The notes: a model not told the origin generated them from the letters alone. A stretch of DNA of 64,000 bases from an uncultured Bartonella sp. (GCA_945285915.1 CALYQL010000001.1:90923-154922); one strand, 5' to 3'. Positions 45,187 to 54,983 are shown, counted from the stretch's first letter. Made by a program: numbers and translations.

Positions 45187-45796
45187 TTTAATGCCGGAAT
45201 TTAGTATCAGCTTTTAATGCTGGAACTCGGTGTCGGGGTTTAACAGATTAATGTCAGCGCTTGATGGCAAAATTCAGTATCCGTAGTTAATTCTAGAATT
45301 GCGAGCCGGCAGTTAATATCTGAATCCAATATCAGCATTTGATGTCAGGATTCGACATCGCCAATTAATACCAGAATTCGATGTCAGCGTTTAATGCCAG
45401 AACTCGGTGTCAGGGTTTAACGGATTAATGGCAGCGCTTGATCGCCAAATTCAGTATCATTAGTTAATTCTAGAATTGCGTGCCGGCAGTTAATATCTGA
45501 ATTCAACATCAGCATTTATTGTCAGGATTCGATATCGCCATTTAACACCAGAATTCAATGTCGGCGTTTAATGCCAGAACTCGGTGTCAGGGTTTAACGG
45601 ATTAATGGCAGCGCTTGATGGCAGAATTCAGTATCTGTAGTTAATTCTAGAATTGCGTGCCGGCAGTTAATATCTGAATCCAATATCAGCATTTAATGTC
45701 AGGATTCGATATCGCCATTTAACACCAGAATTCAATGTCGGCGTTTTATGCTGGGATTCGGTGTCAACAGTTAATACGAAAATTCAGTGAGAGCGG
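45187..45796. repeat. Nested minisatellite: 177-bp units built of seven 22-26-bp sub-repeats
   Basis: Three full 177-bp units (45213-45389, 45390-45566, 45567-45743) are flanked by one partial sub-repeat on the left and two on the right. Each unit splits into sub-repeats of 26, 22, 26, 26, 25, 26 and 26 bases, all variants of a pattern like TTTAATGCCAGAATTCGGTG followed by TCAGCG. Units B and C are nearly identical; A is more diverged. Stops occur in all frames because the 26-base step breaks phase. It fills most of the 710-base gap between the lipoprotein gene and the aldo/keto reductase. There are no unique spacers, so it is not a CRISPR. Confidence 0.92.
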
Positions 45797-45872
45797 CTTA
45801 TAAAACCATTCTCACTAGGCAAAGCTAATACTCCCAAGCCAATAATATATGTAAAATCATCAATATTTGATT

Positions 45873-46712
45873 TTAGATAACCTCTAGCGGCATTTTATGG
45901 GTTGGAGGGGTAAAGATTGCGTCCAATTTTTTTAAAATGTCGGGATCAAGTTTCAAATCAAGCGCTTTATAATTTTCTTTGATATGCTCGATTGAAGATG
46001 CTTTTGGAATAGCAATCATCTGCGGTTGCCGTATGACCCATGCCAATGCCAAAACGACCACTGATAAGCCGACACTTTTTGCCAAGTCTTGAAGCTCAGC
46101 ATTTTTCAAAATACGTCCCTGCTCGATTGGGGAATAAGCCATCAGAGCAATATTCCGTTTCTGACACCAAGGCAAAAGGTCAAACTCTGTACCACGACGC
46201 GACAAATTATATAGAATTTGATTTACAGTTATATGCCCTTGCGGTGCCAGATTTTCCAGCTCGGTCATATCTGCAACATCAAAATTGCTGACACCCCACG
46301 CTTTGATTTTTCCTTGTTTCATCAATTGTTCAAAGGCCATAACTGTATCTTCTAAGGGATAGCTGCTTGGCCAATGCAAAAGATAAAGATCTATAACATC
46401 AGTTTTCAGATTTTTTAGACTGCGCTCACAAGCTTCTATTGTGCCATTTGCCGAGGCGTGACTTGGTAAAACCTTCGACACAACAAAGGCGCGATCGCGA
46501 TTTTTCTGAAGCGCAACACCAACAACTTTTTCTGCGCCTCCATTGGCATACATTTCTGCCGTATCAATAAGCGTTAGTCCTAAATCTAGCCCTTTTTTCA
46601 AACAATCGGCTTCAGCATCAATACTATTATGTCCTTCCCCCATTCCCCAAGTTCCCTGACCTAACGCTGGAACCGTGGTACCATTTGAAAATTTTACCGT
46701 TTTCATCATCAT
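45873..46712 (-). CDS. Aldo/keto reductase
   Basis: 279 residues, (alpha/beta)8 barrel, NADPH-dependent carbonyl reductase. The catalytic tetrad is visible: Asp in LIDTAEMY, Tyr of the same segment, Lys in VVSKVLPS and His in LYLLHWPSS. Cofactor-binding IAIPKASSIEHIKEN is near the C-terminus. The substrate is unknown. Start at three successive ATGs overlapping the end of tadA (46709-46712), so the two are co-transcribed with tadA first. Confidence 0.9.
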   Translation of the reverse strand: MMMKTVKFSNGTTVPALGQGTWGMGEGHNSIDAEADCLKKGLDLGLTLIDTAEMYANGGAEKVVGVALQKNRDRAFVVSKVLPSHASANGTIEACERSLKNLKTDVIDLYLLHWPSSYPLEDTVMAFEQLMKQGKIKAWGVSNFDVADMTELENLAPQGHITVNQILYNLSRRGTEFDLLPWCQKRNIALMAYSPIEQGRILKNAELQDLAKSVGLSVVVLALAWVIRQPQMIAIPKASSIEHIKENYKALDLKLDPDILKKLDAIFTPPTHKMPLEVI

Positions 46713-47155
46713 TCTCTTTTCTTGACAAAGAACTCTCTAAGCAACATAGCCGCATCATTTTCGCCCAAACCGGAATAAACATCCGGTGCATGGTGACAGG
46801 TGGGCTGTTTATAGAAACGCACACCGTGCTCGATGGCTCCACCTTTTGGATCATTTGTTGCAAAATAAAGTCTACGGATACGTGCGAATGAAATGGCAGC
46901 CGCGCACATTGTGCAAGGTTCAAGGGTCACATAAAGGTCACATTCAGGCAAACGCTCAACTTGTAATGCCTCACAAGCCATGCGGATTGCACGTATTTCT
47001 GCGTGTCCCGTGGGATCATTGGCAGCACGGGTATAATTGCCAGCACGTGCGATGATCTTGCCCCCATGAACAATGACTGCTCCCACCGGCACTTCGTCCT
47101 GTTCTGCCGCAAATTTGGCCTCTTCAAGAGCAATATCCATGGGTGTTTGTTTCAT
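46709..47155 (-). CDS. tadA: tRNA-specific adenosine deaminase
   Basis: 148 residues. TadA makes inosine at the wobble position of tRNA-Arg(ACG). The zinc site is complete: His51 and catalytic Glu53 in GHAEIRA, Cys81 and Cys84 in EPCTMCAAA. The family C-terminus GVRFYKQPTCHHAPDV is present. It is divergent from the pseudouridine synthase gene, with 175 bases between them that hold no other feature I recognise. Confidence 0.95.
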   Translation of the reverse strand: MKQTPMDIALEEAKFAAEQDEVPVGAVIVHGGKIIARAGNYTRAANDPTGHAEIRAIRMACEALQVERLPECDLYVTLEPCTMCAAAISFARIRRLYFATNDPKGGAIEHGVRFYKQPTCHHAPDVYSGLGENDAAMLLREFFVKKRE

Positions 47156-47330
47156 TTTAAACCTTTACTATACCATTCAATATGACAATTCGATTTTATT
47201 TACTGTTTAAGTTTATTATAGCAGCATTAACGGAAAACTCGTTATGAAAGAGATTCCATAAGTCTACAAAATAGTTTAGAGCGTGGATAAATGATAACAG
47301 GCGCCAATGAGCGACTAAAGGATAAATACT

Positions 47331-49121
47331 ATGGAAAATAATCGCGGTAACCGAAAACCGCAAACGGATCGGAGAGGCGCACAGAATGGTGGTACGCCAC
47401 GCGATAAACGAGCAATGAGAAATGAACCTGCAAAATTTACCAGCGAAGAAAGCAAAGATGGTAGCGAACGCATTGCCAAAAGATTGGCGCGTGCAGGCAT
47501 AGCATCACGACGTGACGCAGAAACAATGATTGCCGCAGGACGCATTACCGTTAATGGTAAAGTGCTTGAATCGCCGGCTTTCAACGTTACACGCACTGAT
47601 GTTATCACTGTAGATGGCAAGCCATTGCCACCGATAGAAAGAACGCGTGTCTGGCTTTATCACAAACGTGCTGGTTTGGTGACAACAAACCGTGACCCTG
47701 AGGGACGCCCGACAGTGTTTGACAATTTGCCTGAAGGAATGCCGCGCGTTCTTTCCGTTGGTCGGCTTGATATTAACACAGAAGGCCTACTTTTATTGAC
47801 CAATGATGGTGGTCTGGCACGTGTGCTTGAATTGCCTTCCACTGGCTGGGTTCGCAAATATCGCGTTCGTGCCCATGGTAAAATTACCCAGAGTGAATTG
47901 GATACACTGAAAAATGGTATCGCCATTGATGGCGTGTTTTACGGTTCGGTTGATGCTGTTTTGGAACGCGAACAAGGGTCAAATGTTTGGCTTTCTGTTG
48001 CATTGCGTGAAGGTAAAAATCGAGAAGTTAAAAATATTCTTGGTGCTTTAGGCTTAAGCGTTACGCGGCTTATCCGTGTCTCTTTTGGACCGTTTCAACT
48101 TGCTGACCTTGAAGAAGGTGCGGTGCGAGAGCTTAAGGGCCGCACTTTGCGTGACCAGTTGGGCGAACGGTTGATTGAAGAAGCAAATGCTGATTTTGAT
48201 CTACCAATTATAAAGCCATTTTCAAATTCACCAGTGGTTGCAGCCGAGCCTGCTCGTGGCAATATACAAAAGTCGGAAGATGGTTGGATTTCGTCTTCAC
48301 CCAATATGCCGCGTTTCAATAAAAGAGGTAAAAAGCCTGATTTTGCTGAACGTGGCCGTATGCAATTGGCAACGAAACCAGATCGCTGGAATGAAAAACG
48401 TGGTAACCGTTTTGATGCGGCACCGTCAAACCGTGAAAAACCTTCTGACGAAAAAAGAGAAGCTTCTACGCCGCGCTCACGCAGCACAAATGTTTGGATG
48501 GCGCCGGGTGCCCGCCCTCAGACAGCGCGTAAAAAACAATGGAACAATTATCAAAAAACTGATGATGCAAGACCAGCACCATCTGACCGTCATATGCCCC
48601 GTCATGTTGATGGTGAACGGCCTAAAAGATTTGACAATGATGGCTTTAAGCGGCGTGAAGATAAAAATGCCCAATACAGCCATTCTGATCGGAGACCTTC
48701 GATAGCAAATCGTTCGCGATCTAACCGTTCCGACGATGCTACCGGTTCTAATAGACCGTTTAGAGAGCCTAACCAATATCACAAGAAATCATATAAGTCG
48801 GATGAACGTCCAGACAAAAGCGAAAAGCGCTATGCGCCTCGTCGGTCGCATTATGATGGCAGTGATAAACCATTTGAAAATAAGCGCGAAGCAGGCAATG
48901 CAGAGCGCAAGTGGCAGGGTTTTGCCAAGAAACGTGACCAGAATTCTTTCCGTGATGGCGATCGGAAACAAAATGGCAATGGTTATGTAAAGAAGAAAAA
49001 TTTCGGCGAAAAGTCTTCCCATTCGTATAGCGATAGACCAAAAAAGACTTTTACCCGTTCTTCTGACCGTGCAAACAACAATAGACCAGCCGGGGGCTCA
49101 CGTGCGGATCGTCGGCGGTAA
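47331..49121 (+). CDS. rluB: 23S rRNA pseudouridine synthase, RluB/RsuA family, with long basic tail
   Basis: 596 residues. An N-terminal basic arm is followed by an S4 RNA-binding domain (about 45-105, RIAKRLARAGIASRRDAE) and the RsuA/RluB catalytic domain (about 108-275) with GRLDINTEGLLLLTNDG, the catalytic Asp, and LREGKNREVKNILGALG. From about 285 to 596 comes a low-complexity tail rich in Arg, Lys, Asp, Asn and Ser with repeated RFDxxDGF- and SDRRP-like pieces, probably disordered and RNA-binding. Long basic tails are known in alphaproteobacterial members. The last 20 bases overlap rsmD. Confidence 0.88.
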   Translation: MENNRGNRKPQTDRRGAQNGGTPRDKRAMRNEPAKFTSEESKDGSERIAKRLARAGIASRRDAETMIAAGRITVNGKVLESPAFNVTRTDVITVDGKPLPPIERTRVWLYHKRAGLVTTNRDPEGRPTVFDNLPEGMPRVLSVGRLDINTEGLLLLTNDGGLARVLELPSTGWVRKYRVRAHGKITQSELDTLKNGIAIDGVFYGSVDAVLEREQGSNVWLSVALREGKNREVKNILGALGLSVTRLIRVSFGPFQLADLEEGAVRELKGRTLRDQLGERLIEEANADFDLPIIKPFSNSPVVAAEPARGNIQKSEDGWISSSPNMPRFNKRGKKPDFAERGRMQLATKPDRWNEKRGNRFDAAPSNREKPSDEKREASTPRSRSTNVWMAPGARPQTARKKQWNNYQKTDDARPAPSDRHMPRHVDGERPKRFDNDGFKRREDKNAQYSHSDRRPSIANRSRSNRSDDATGSNRPFREPNQYHKKSYKSDERPDKSEKRYAPRRSHYDGSDKPFENKREAGNAERKWQGFAKKRDQNSFRDGDRKQNGNGYVKKKNFGEKSSHSYSDRPKKTFTRSSDRANNNRPAGGSRADRRR

Positions 49122-49659
49122 ATTTTCGGGGCGCAATCTTGCAACGCCATCAGATCAAGCAATTCGCCCCACCACTGATCGTACGCGGGAAAGTCTTTTT
49201 AACATTCTGGCGAGCCGCAAAGATCACTTTTGGGATGGAATGCGTGTTCTTGATCTATTTGCAGGCACTGGTGCGTTAGGCATAGAAGCCTTGTCACGCG
49301 GTGCCCGTGCCTGCACTTTTGTCGAGCAATCCGTTGAAGGCCGCGGTCTTATTCATAAAAATATTGAAAACTTTGGGCTGCAGGGTATCGCAAGAATTTT
49401 ACGACGTGATGCTACACATCTTGGTCAAGTGGGGACAATGCAACCATTTGACATCGTTTTTGCCGACCCTCCTTATAATCATGGCTTGGGCGAACAGGCT
49501 TTTATTGCTGCTGTTGAAGGTGGGTGGGTCAATCCCGATGCTCTTTTTGTTTTAGAAGAAAGTCAGGAAGCAACCATCCATTTACCTGAAATATTTAAAC
49601 TTGATGACAAACGTCATTATGGCGGCACAATTATTTATATCTATATATTACAGTCGTGA
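49102..49659 (+). CDS. rsmD: 16S rRNA (guanine966-N2)-methyltransferase
   Basis: 185 residues. A SAM-dependent methylase with MRIVGGKFSGRNLATP at its N-terminus, TDRTRESLFNIL, the SAM motif VLDLFAGTGALGIEAL and the catalytic FADPPYNHG. The usual RsmD N-terminus fixes the start at GTG 49102, five bases after GGGGG and inside the rluB tail; an ATG at 49069 is too far upstream. The 20-base overlap with rluB ties two rRNA-modifying enzymes together. Confidence 0.93.
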   Translation: MRIVGGKFSGRNLATPSDQAIRPTTDRTRESLFNILASRKDHFWDGMRVLDLFAGTGALGIEALSRGARACTFVEQSVEGRGLIHKNIENFGLQGIARILRRDATHLGQVGTMQPFDIVFADPPYNHGLGEQAFIAAVEGGWVNPDALFVLEESQEATIHLPEIFKLDDKRHYGGTIIYIYILQS

Positions 49660-49685
49660 TTAAAAACTTCTGAAAGGTTTTTCCA

Positions 49686-51149
49686 GTGCCTCAATTGATA
49701 AAAAAAGCAATATTTAGAATGGCACTTGTTGCTGCCTTATCTTCAACATCCCTAGTTCAGGTTTATGCTGATAATATAGGCGATAAAGCAACAACCGAGC
49801 AATCCTCCCCCGATCAAGCTAATTTGCCAAGCATTACGAAAATAGGTCCAACGCAAACATTTACGCTTGCCAATGGTTTACAGGTCGTTGTCATTGAAGA
49901 CCATCGTGCCCCAGTTGTAACGCAAATGATTTGGTATCATGTGGGTTCAGCTGACGAACCAATGGGACATACAGGTATTGCTCATTTTCTTGAACATTTG
50001 ATGTTTAAAGGCACTGCCAACCACCCTGCAGGCGAATTTTCCAAATTTATCGCAAGAATAGGTGGCGAGGAAAACGCCTTTACCTCCTATGATTATACGG
50101 GTTACTACCAAAGCGTAGCTTCTGAATATCTTGAAGATGTGATGAAGTTTGAAGCAGATAGAATGGAAAATCTGGTTCTGACCGATGATGTCATTGTGCC
50201 AGAACGCAATGTCATTATCGAAGAACGCCGTATGCGTACCGACAATAGCCCCGAGGCAATGCTTGCAGAAGAAACACGTGCCACTCTTTTTATGAACAGC
50301 CCCTATCACAACCCTGTCATCGGCTGGAAACAGGAAATGCAGCAGCTGACACGTGATGATGCAATTAATTTTTATAAAAAATTCTATACGCCGAATAATG
50401 CCACACTGATTATTTCTGGAGATGTAGACGCTAAGAAAGTGCGTGAATTGGCGTTAAACATTTACGGCAAACTTCCAATACGTACGGAAGTTGGTCCGAG
50501 AAATCGGCCACAAGAACCTGCCAAAAACACGAGCAGAACAGTAACTATGCGTGATCCACGTGTGAGTGAGCCGAGCTACCAACAAATGTGGGTTGTACCT
50601 TCTTACCATAACGCCAAGGACAAAAAGGAAGCTGTTGCTCTTGATCTTTTAGGAGAAATTTTAGGTGGCTCGCCGAGAAGCCGCCTATATCAAACCTTGA
50701 TTGTTAAAAATGGCACGGCTGCATCGGTTGGTTCGGGCTATAATGGCAGTGCTGTCGATGATGGCGTATTTGTTGTTTATGGCATGCCAAGAGCAGGCAC
50801 GGATCTTGATACTGTGCAACAACAGGTTTTTGAACAAATTGCCGATATACGCAAAAATGGTGTAACTGAAGCTGAGCTTAATCAGGCACGCAACCGTTTT
50901 ATAAAAAATATGATCTATTCGCTTGATAGTCCTGTTGGTCTTGCACAAATCTATGGAAGTTCTTTGGCGATTGGTATGCGTGTAGAAGACATTGCCAATT
51001 GGCCAAATCAATTAAAAAGTGTCACAACGGCTGATATTAAAGATGTCGCCAACCGATATCTTGATCCGCAAAAAAGTGTCAACAGTTATCTATTGCCACC
51101 GATAAAACAAATATCGGGTACCCCTGACACAAAAAAGAAAAGCAAATGA
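49686..51149 (+). CDS. M16 family zinc peptidase, catalytic partner
   Basis: 487 residues from a GTG start. A signal peptide (KAIFRMALVAALSSTSLVQVYA) implies a periplasmic protein. The inverted zinc motif H100-F-L-E-H104 is present in GIAHFLEHLMFKGT, with the downstream glutamate in the segment VIVPERNVIIEERRMR. It resembles processing-peptidase-like M16B proteins. It ends in an ATGA overlap with a second M16 gene; such pairs act as heterodimers with one active and one inactive subunit. Confidence 0.9.
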   Translation: MPQLIKKAIFRMALVAALSSTSLVQVYADNIGDKATTEQSSPDQANLPSITKIGPTQTFTLANGLQVVVIEDHRAPVVTQMIWYHVGSADEPMGHTGIAHFLEHLMFKGTANHPAGEFSKFIARIGGEENAFTSYDYTGYYQSVASEYLEDVMKFEADRMENLVLTDDVIVPERNVIIEERRMRTDNSPEAMLAEETRATLFMNSPYHNPVIGWKQEMQQLTRDDAINFYKKFYTPNNATLIISGDVDAKKVRELALNIYGKLPIRTEVGPRNRPQEPAKNTSRTVTMRDPRVSEPSYQQMWVVPSYHNAKDKKEAVALDLLGEILGGSPRSRLYQTLIVKNGTAASVGSGYNGSAVDDGVFVVYGMPRAGTDLDTVQQQVFEQIADIRKNGVTEAELNQARNRFIKNMIYSLDSPVGLAQIYGSSLAIGMRVEDIANWPNQLKSVTTADIKDVANRYLDPQKSVNSYLLPPIKQISGTPDTKKKSK

Positions 51150-52486
51150 GCGCTACTATGAACAAGATATTTTTCCTTTGTCGTCCTATTCATGTCATTG
51201 CAGCGCTCTTTGTATGGGGGGTAACCTTAACCATTGCGCCAGCTAATGCCATTGAAATACAAAATGTTGTTTCTGAAAAAGGTATACAAGCTTGGCTTGT
51301 TGAAGATCACACTGTACCAATTGTTGCCATTCAATTTTCAGTAGGTGGCGGCAGCTCGCAGGATCCGCAAGACAAAGAAGGTCTTGCAAACCTGATGACT
51401 GGCCTTTTCGATGAAGGCGCAGGTGACATTCTTTCAGAAGATTTTCAGGCGCGTCTTGATGATTTAGGGGCAGAAATGGCGTTTTCTGCAAGCAGAGATC
51501 GTATGCAAGGCAGTATGCGTGTTCTTGCTGACAATAAAACGCCCGCTTTTGATCTTTTGGGGCTAGCGGTCAAACAGCCAAGATTTGATAAAGAGCCTAT
51601 CGATCGGGTTAGAGAACAGCTTATCACCGAGCTAAAGGCCGCTGAAAAAGATCCTAAGACAATTGCACAAAACCGCCTTCTCTCAATGATTTATGGCAAA
51701 CACCCTTATGGGCGCCGTGCAGAAGGAACGCCAGAAACGCTTATGCATATTACACATGATGATCTTGTTGCAGCACATAAAGCAATGTTTGCACGTGACA
51801 ATTTGCATATCGGTATTGTCGGGCCTGTTTCAGCGCAAGAAGCTTCCGTTATTATTGATAAGATCTTTGCCGACCTACCTGAAAAAGCAACGCTCCAGAA
51901 AATTGATGAGGTAAAGCTTAATCTTGGTGGTATGGCCAATGTCAATTATGACTTACCGCAAACCTCATTAACCCTCGTCTATCCTGGGGTAAAGCGTAAT
52001 GATCCAGATTTCTTTGCAGCTTATTTGATGAACTATGTTCTCGGTGGTCCCGGCTTAACATCAAGATTATTTTCGGAAGTTCGTGAAAAACGCGGCTTGG
52101 CTTACACCGTTGGTTCAACACTTATCAGTTATGACCATGCTGCCAATTTGGTTGTTTCAACTGGTACACGGTCAAAAGAAGCGCAAAAAACACTGTCAAC
52201 CATTCGCGATGAAATACGGAAAATGGCAGAAAACGGAATTACCCAACAAGAACTTGATAATGCTAAAAGTTATGTTATCGGTTCTTATGCAGTAAAAAAC
52301 ATGGGGTCGTCGTCTGATATTGCCGGTACACTTGTTGGTTTGCAGGATCAGGGATTACCAATTGATTATATCTCTAAACGCAAAGCAGAGATTGAAGCTG
52401 TCACAACCGATCAGGTCAAAGCTATTGCGCAAAAATTGCTGTCGAAAGAACCAACCCTACTCATTATAGGACCTTCAAAAGGCTAA
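51146..52486 (+). CDS. M16 family peptidase-like protein, non-catalytic partner
   Basis: 446 residues. Signal-like N-terminus (VIAALFVWGVTLTIAPANA). The M16 fold is clear (QFSVGGGSSQDPQDKEGLANLM, YVLGGPGLTSRLFSEVREKRGLAY split over the central region), but the HxxEH motif is replaced by GLANLMTGLFDEGAG, so it should not cut peptides itself. The glycine-rich loop and RGLAYT segment suggest a substrate-guiding role. It overlaps the preceding catalytic M16 gene and is followed by a terminator. Confidence 0.9.
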   Translation: MSATMNKIFFLCRPIHVIAALFVWGVTLTIAPANAIEIQNVVSEKGIQAWLVEDHTVPIVAIQFSVGGGSSQDPQDKEGLANLMTGLFDEGAGDILSEDFQARLDDLGAEMAFSASRDRMQGSMRVLADNKTPAFDLLGLAVKQPRFDKEPIDRVREQLITELKAAEKDPKTIAQNRLLSMIYGKHPYGRRAEGTPETLMHITHDDLVAAHKAMFARDNLHIGIVGPVSAQEASVIIDKIFADLPEKATLQKIDEVKLNLGGMANVNYDLPQTSLTLVYPGVKRNDPDFFAAYLMNYVLGGPGLTSRLFSEVREKRGLAYTVGSTLISYDHAANLVVSTGTRSKEAQKTLSTIRDEIRKMAENGITQQELDNAKSYVIGSYAVKNMGSSSDIAGTLVGLQDQGLPIDYISKRKAEIEAVTTDQVKAIAQKLLSKEPTLLIIGPSKG

Positions 52487-52560
52487 AATAACTGGGCGGG
52501 ATCGTTCAAGCACACGTCATTGCAGCTTAAACGTGTTAAGCCCAATAGCCGATACTAGAT

Positions 52561-52593
52561 AAAAGCCGCTCAATTCAATTGGAGCGGCTTTTT
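52561..52593 (+). terminator. Rho-independent terminator after the M16 pair
   Basis: GCCGCTC (52565-52571) pairs with GAGCGGC (52582-52588) with extra AATT/AATT pairing in the loop, and TTTTT follows. The remaining 270 bases before pmbA hold no gene; a promoter for pmbA must lie there. Confidence 0.85.
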
Positions 52594-52864
52594 ATAATTC
52601 TGCATAGTAGCAATGATGCGGGTTATTATGGCTATTGTTCCTCTATTTAAGAAAATTTGCCTTAACCACTGTGATACATGAAAAATATCTCTGCTTGTCA
52701 TTTGCCAAATTATCGTGATTTCATTTGGCATGAAGTACGATATACCCTCATGTTGGAATTAGTCGTTTAAAACTCGCACTGAATGGGCAGATTTTACGAA
52801 AAGAATTGAGTTTTCGTATTAAGTTTTATAGCTTCAGGGTAGAATTGAAACGGAGGAATCTTCC

Positions 52865-54196
52865 ATGTCTAATGAAAGCCAGATTGATAAAGCTGCGGCC
52901 TTGGTAGAAGCAGCCCAAAAAGCTGGAGCAGATGCCGCAGATGCTGTTGTAATCAAGGCACGGTCTGTTAGCGTATCGGTAAGACTGGGTAAAGTTGAAG
53001 CAACGGAAGCCTCCGAGAGTGACGATTTCGCGTTACGTGTATTTGTTGGCAAAAGAGTTGCAAGTATCTCTGCAAATCTGTCATCTGATCCTAAAACGTT
53101 GGCTGAAAGAGCTGTTGCTATGGCTAAAGTTTCGCCAGAAAATCCTTTTGAAGGTTTGGTCGATAAATCTTTGCTCGTAACATCACCCCAAAATCTCGAC
53201 CTTTTTGACTCATTTGTTCCGGATAGTAAATTTTTAACAGAACAAGCCCTTAAAACAGAAAATGCAGCCCTTGCTGTTGAAGGTGTTTCAAATTCTGGTG
53301 GTGCAGATTGTGGTTATGGCGTTGGTGGCTTGGTCTTGGTAACAAGCAAAGGTTTCTGTGGTGCATATGAATCAAGCCGTTTTTCATGTTCATGCAGTGC
53401 AGTAGCAGGTTCCGGCACGGCAATGGAACGGGACTATGATTACACCACAGCTTTGCATTATGAAGATATGGAAGATGCTGAAACCATCGGAAAAAATGCC
53501 GGGACAAGAGCCGTTCGACGCCTAGGGGCAAAACAGGCTAATACCGGCACAGTCAATGTAATATTTGAACCGCGTATGGCACGTGGCATAGCAGGTCATA
53601 TCGCTTCCATGGTCAATGGTTCTGCTGTTGCAAGAAATACCAGCCTATTGCAGAACTATATGGGCAAAAAAATCATGGGTGATAGAGTAAATGTTACCGA
53701 TGAGCCACTTAAAATTAGAGGTAATGCTTCTCGTCCCTTTGATGGTGAAGGTGTTGAAGGGCAATCATTAAAAATCATCGAAAATGGTGTCTTGCAAAAT
53801 TGGTTTTTATCACAATCGGTTGCAAATGAGCTTGGCCTAAAAACCAACGGGCACGGTGTGCGCTCGTCATCATCAGTACAACCTGCAAGCACCAATTTTG
53901 CTATTGAACCGGGCGAGATGTCGCCAAGTGATATGATCCGGCAAATAGGAACAGGTTTTTACGTAACGGAACTTTTTGGTCATGGTGTCGATTTGATAAC
54001 CGGACAGTATAGCCGCGGTGCTTCGGGGTACTGGATTGAAAATGGTGAGCTTGCCTATCCTGTCAGTGAGGTAACCTTAGGCTCCAATCTTTTACATATG
54101 TTGGCGCATTTGACACCAGCCAATGATATAGACCGTCGTTATGGCACCGCTGCTCCGACACTTTTAATAGAGGGGATGACTCTTGCAGGAAAATGA
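52865..54196 (+). CDS. pmbA: TldD/PmbA family metalloprotease subunit (TldE)
   Basis: 443 residues. PmbA (TldE) with TldD forms a cytoplasmic protease that matures some peptides and degrades unfolded ones. Family features are GADAADAVVIKARSVSVSV, RVFVGKRVASIS, the central SKGFCGAYESS, the glycine-rich HGVRSSSS segment and FYVTELFGHGVDLITGQYS near 365. TldE subunits lack the zinc site, and no HExxxH is seen here. tldD is not in the window. Its end overlaps the next gene by 14 bases. Confidence 0.92.
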   Translation: MSNESQIDKAAALVEAAQKAGADAADAVVIKARSVSVSVRLGKVEATEASESDDFALRVFVGKRVASISANLSSDPKTLAERAVAMAKVSPENPFEGLVDKSLLVTSPQNLDLFDSFVPDSKFLTEQALKTENAALAVEGVSNSGGADCGYGVGGLVLVTSKGFCGAYESSRFSCSCSAVAGSGTAMERDYDYTTALHYEDMEDAETIGKNAGTRAVRRLGAKQANTGTVNVIFEPRMARGIAGHIASMVNGSAVARNTSLLQNYMGKKIMGDRVNVTDEPLKIRGNASRPFDGEGVEGQSLKIIENGVLQNWFLSQSVANELGLKTNGHGVRSSSSVQPASTNFAIEPGEMSPSDMIRQIGTGFYVTELFGHGVDLITGQYSRGASGYWIENGELAYPVSEVTLGSNLLHMLAHLTPANDIDRRYGTAAPTLLIEGMTLAGK

Positions 54197-54983
54197 CGAT
54201 ATAAATTCTGAAGATCTTCAGCTTATCTTGCAAACCTCTGTTGAGGCGGCAGAGCTTGCGTTAAAATATTTCAAGAACGATCCTCAAGTATGGATGAAAC
54301 CTGGAAACTCGCCGGTTAGTGAAGCGGATTTAGCAGTTGATAAACTGATAAAAGAGCGGCTTTTGTCAGCCCGTCCCCATTATGGCTGGATATCCGAAGA
54401 AACAAATGATGACCGGCCGTCATCAAATTATCAAAGATCATTTGTTATTGATCCGATTGACGGAACACGTGGTTTTTTATCTGGGGACGCGTATTGGTGC
54501 ATTTCTTTGGCCGTTGTTGAACAGGGAATACCGCAAGTTGGTGTTTTGAATTGTCCGGTCAATAAAGTTATTTATGCAGCACAAAAAAATAACGGTGCAA
54601 CGCGAAATGGGCAAAAACTGCCTGTACTTGATAATAACAAAACCGTTCAGAATGTTTCGGCAACAAAGCTGATGGAAGAGAAATTACCAAAGGATTTTTC
54701 CCAGCAGATAAAATTTGCCCATTATCTTCCATCTCTTGCCTATCGCATTGCACTCACTGCGGAAGGAAAGATCGATTTGGTTTTTGTCAAACCGGATAGT
54801 CATGATTGGGATATTGCAGCGGCTGACCTTATTTTACGTGAATGTGGCGGAGTTTTAGTTAATTTGGATAAAGAACCAATTACCTATGGAATATCGCCAT
54901 ATTCACACGGATTTTTGATTGCAAGTGTGAATAGTCAGCTTAAGAATGTGATAGATATTGTCCGTTCGAGCAAGTTGGTCTAA
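54183..54983 (+). CDS. Inositol monophosphatase family enzyme (CysQ-like bisphosphate nucleotidase)
   Basis: 266 residues from a TTG start with GAGGGG upstream. Metal-binding motifs of the family are present: WISEETNDD (motif A), FVIDPIDGTRGFL (motif B, D-P-I-D-G-T) and SHDWDIAAADLIL (motif C). This group dephosphorylates either inositol phosphate or 3'-phosphoadenosine 5'-phosphate. The GTRGFLSG form and the length favour the CysQ-like group, but this is not certain. Overlap with pmbA suggests co-expression; DUF4170 follows. Confidence 0.85.
   Translation: MQENDDINSEDLQLILQTSVEAAELALKYFKNDPQVWMKPGNSPVSEADLAVDKLIKERLLSARPHYGWISEETNDDRPSSNYQRSFVIDPIDGTRGFLSGDAYWCISLAVVEQGIPQVGVLNCPVNKVIYAAQKNNGATRNGQKLPVLDNNKTVQNVSATKLMEEKLPKDFSQQIKFAHYLPSLAYRIALTAEGKIDLVFVKPDSHDWDIAAADLILRECGGVLVNLDKEPITYGISPYSHGFLIASVNSQLKNVIDIVRSSKLV

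Noticed and set aside
45187..45796. CRISPR array
   Set aside because: Repeats are contiguous and degenerate, there are no unique spacers and no cas genes.
45187..45796. Repetitive coding region (177 is a multiple of three)
   Set aside because: Stops occur in every frame on both strands, and the 26- and 22-base steps break phase within each unit.
49947..50309. 120-residue minus-strand ORF
   Set aside because: Antisense to the M16 peptidase gene, whose zinc motif fixes the coding strand.
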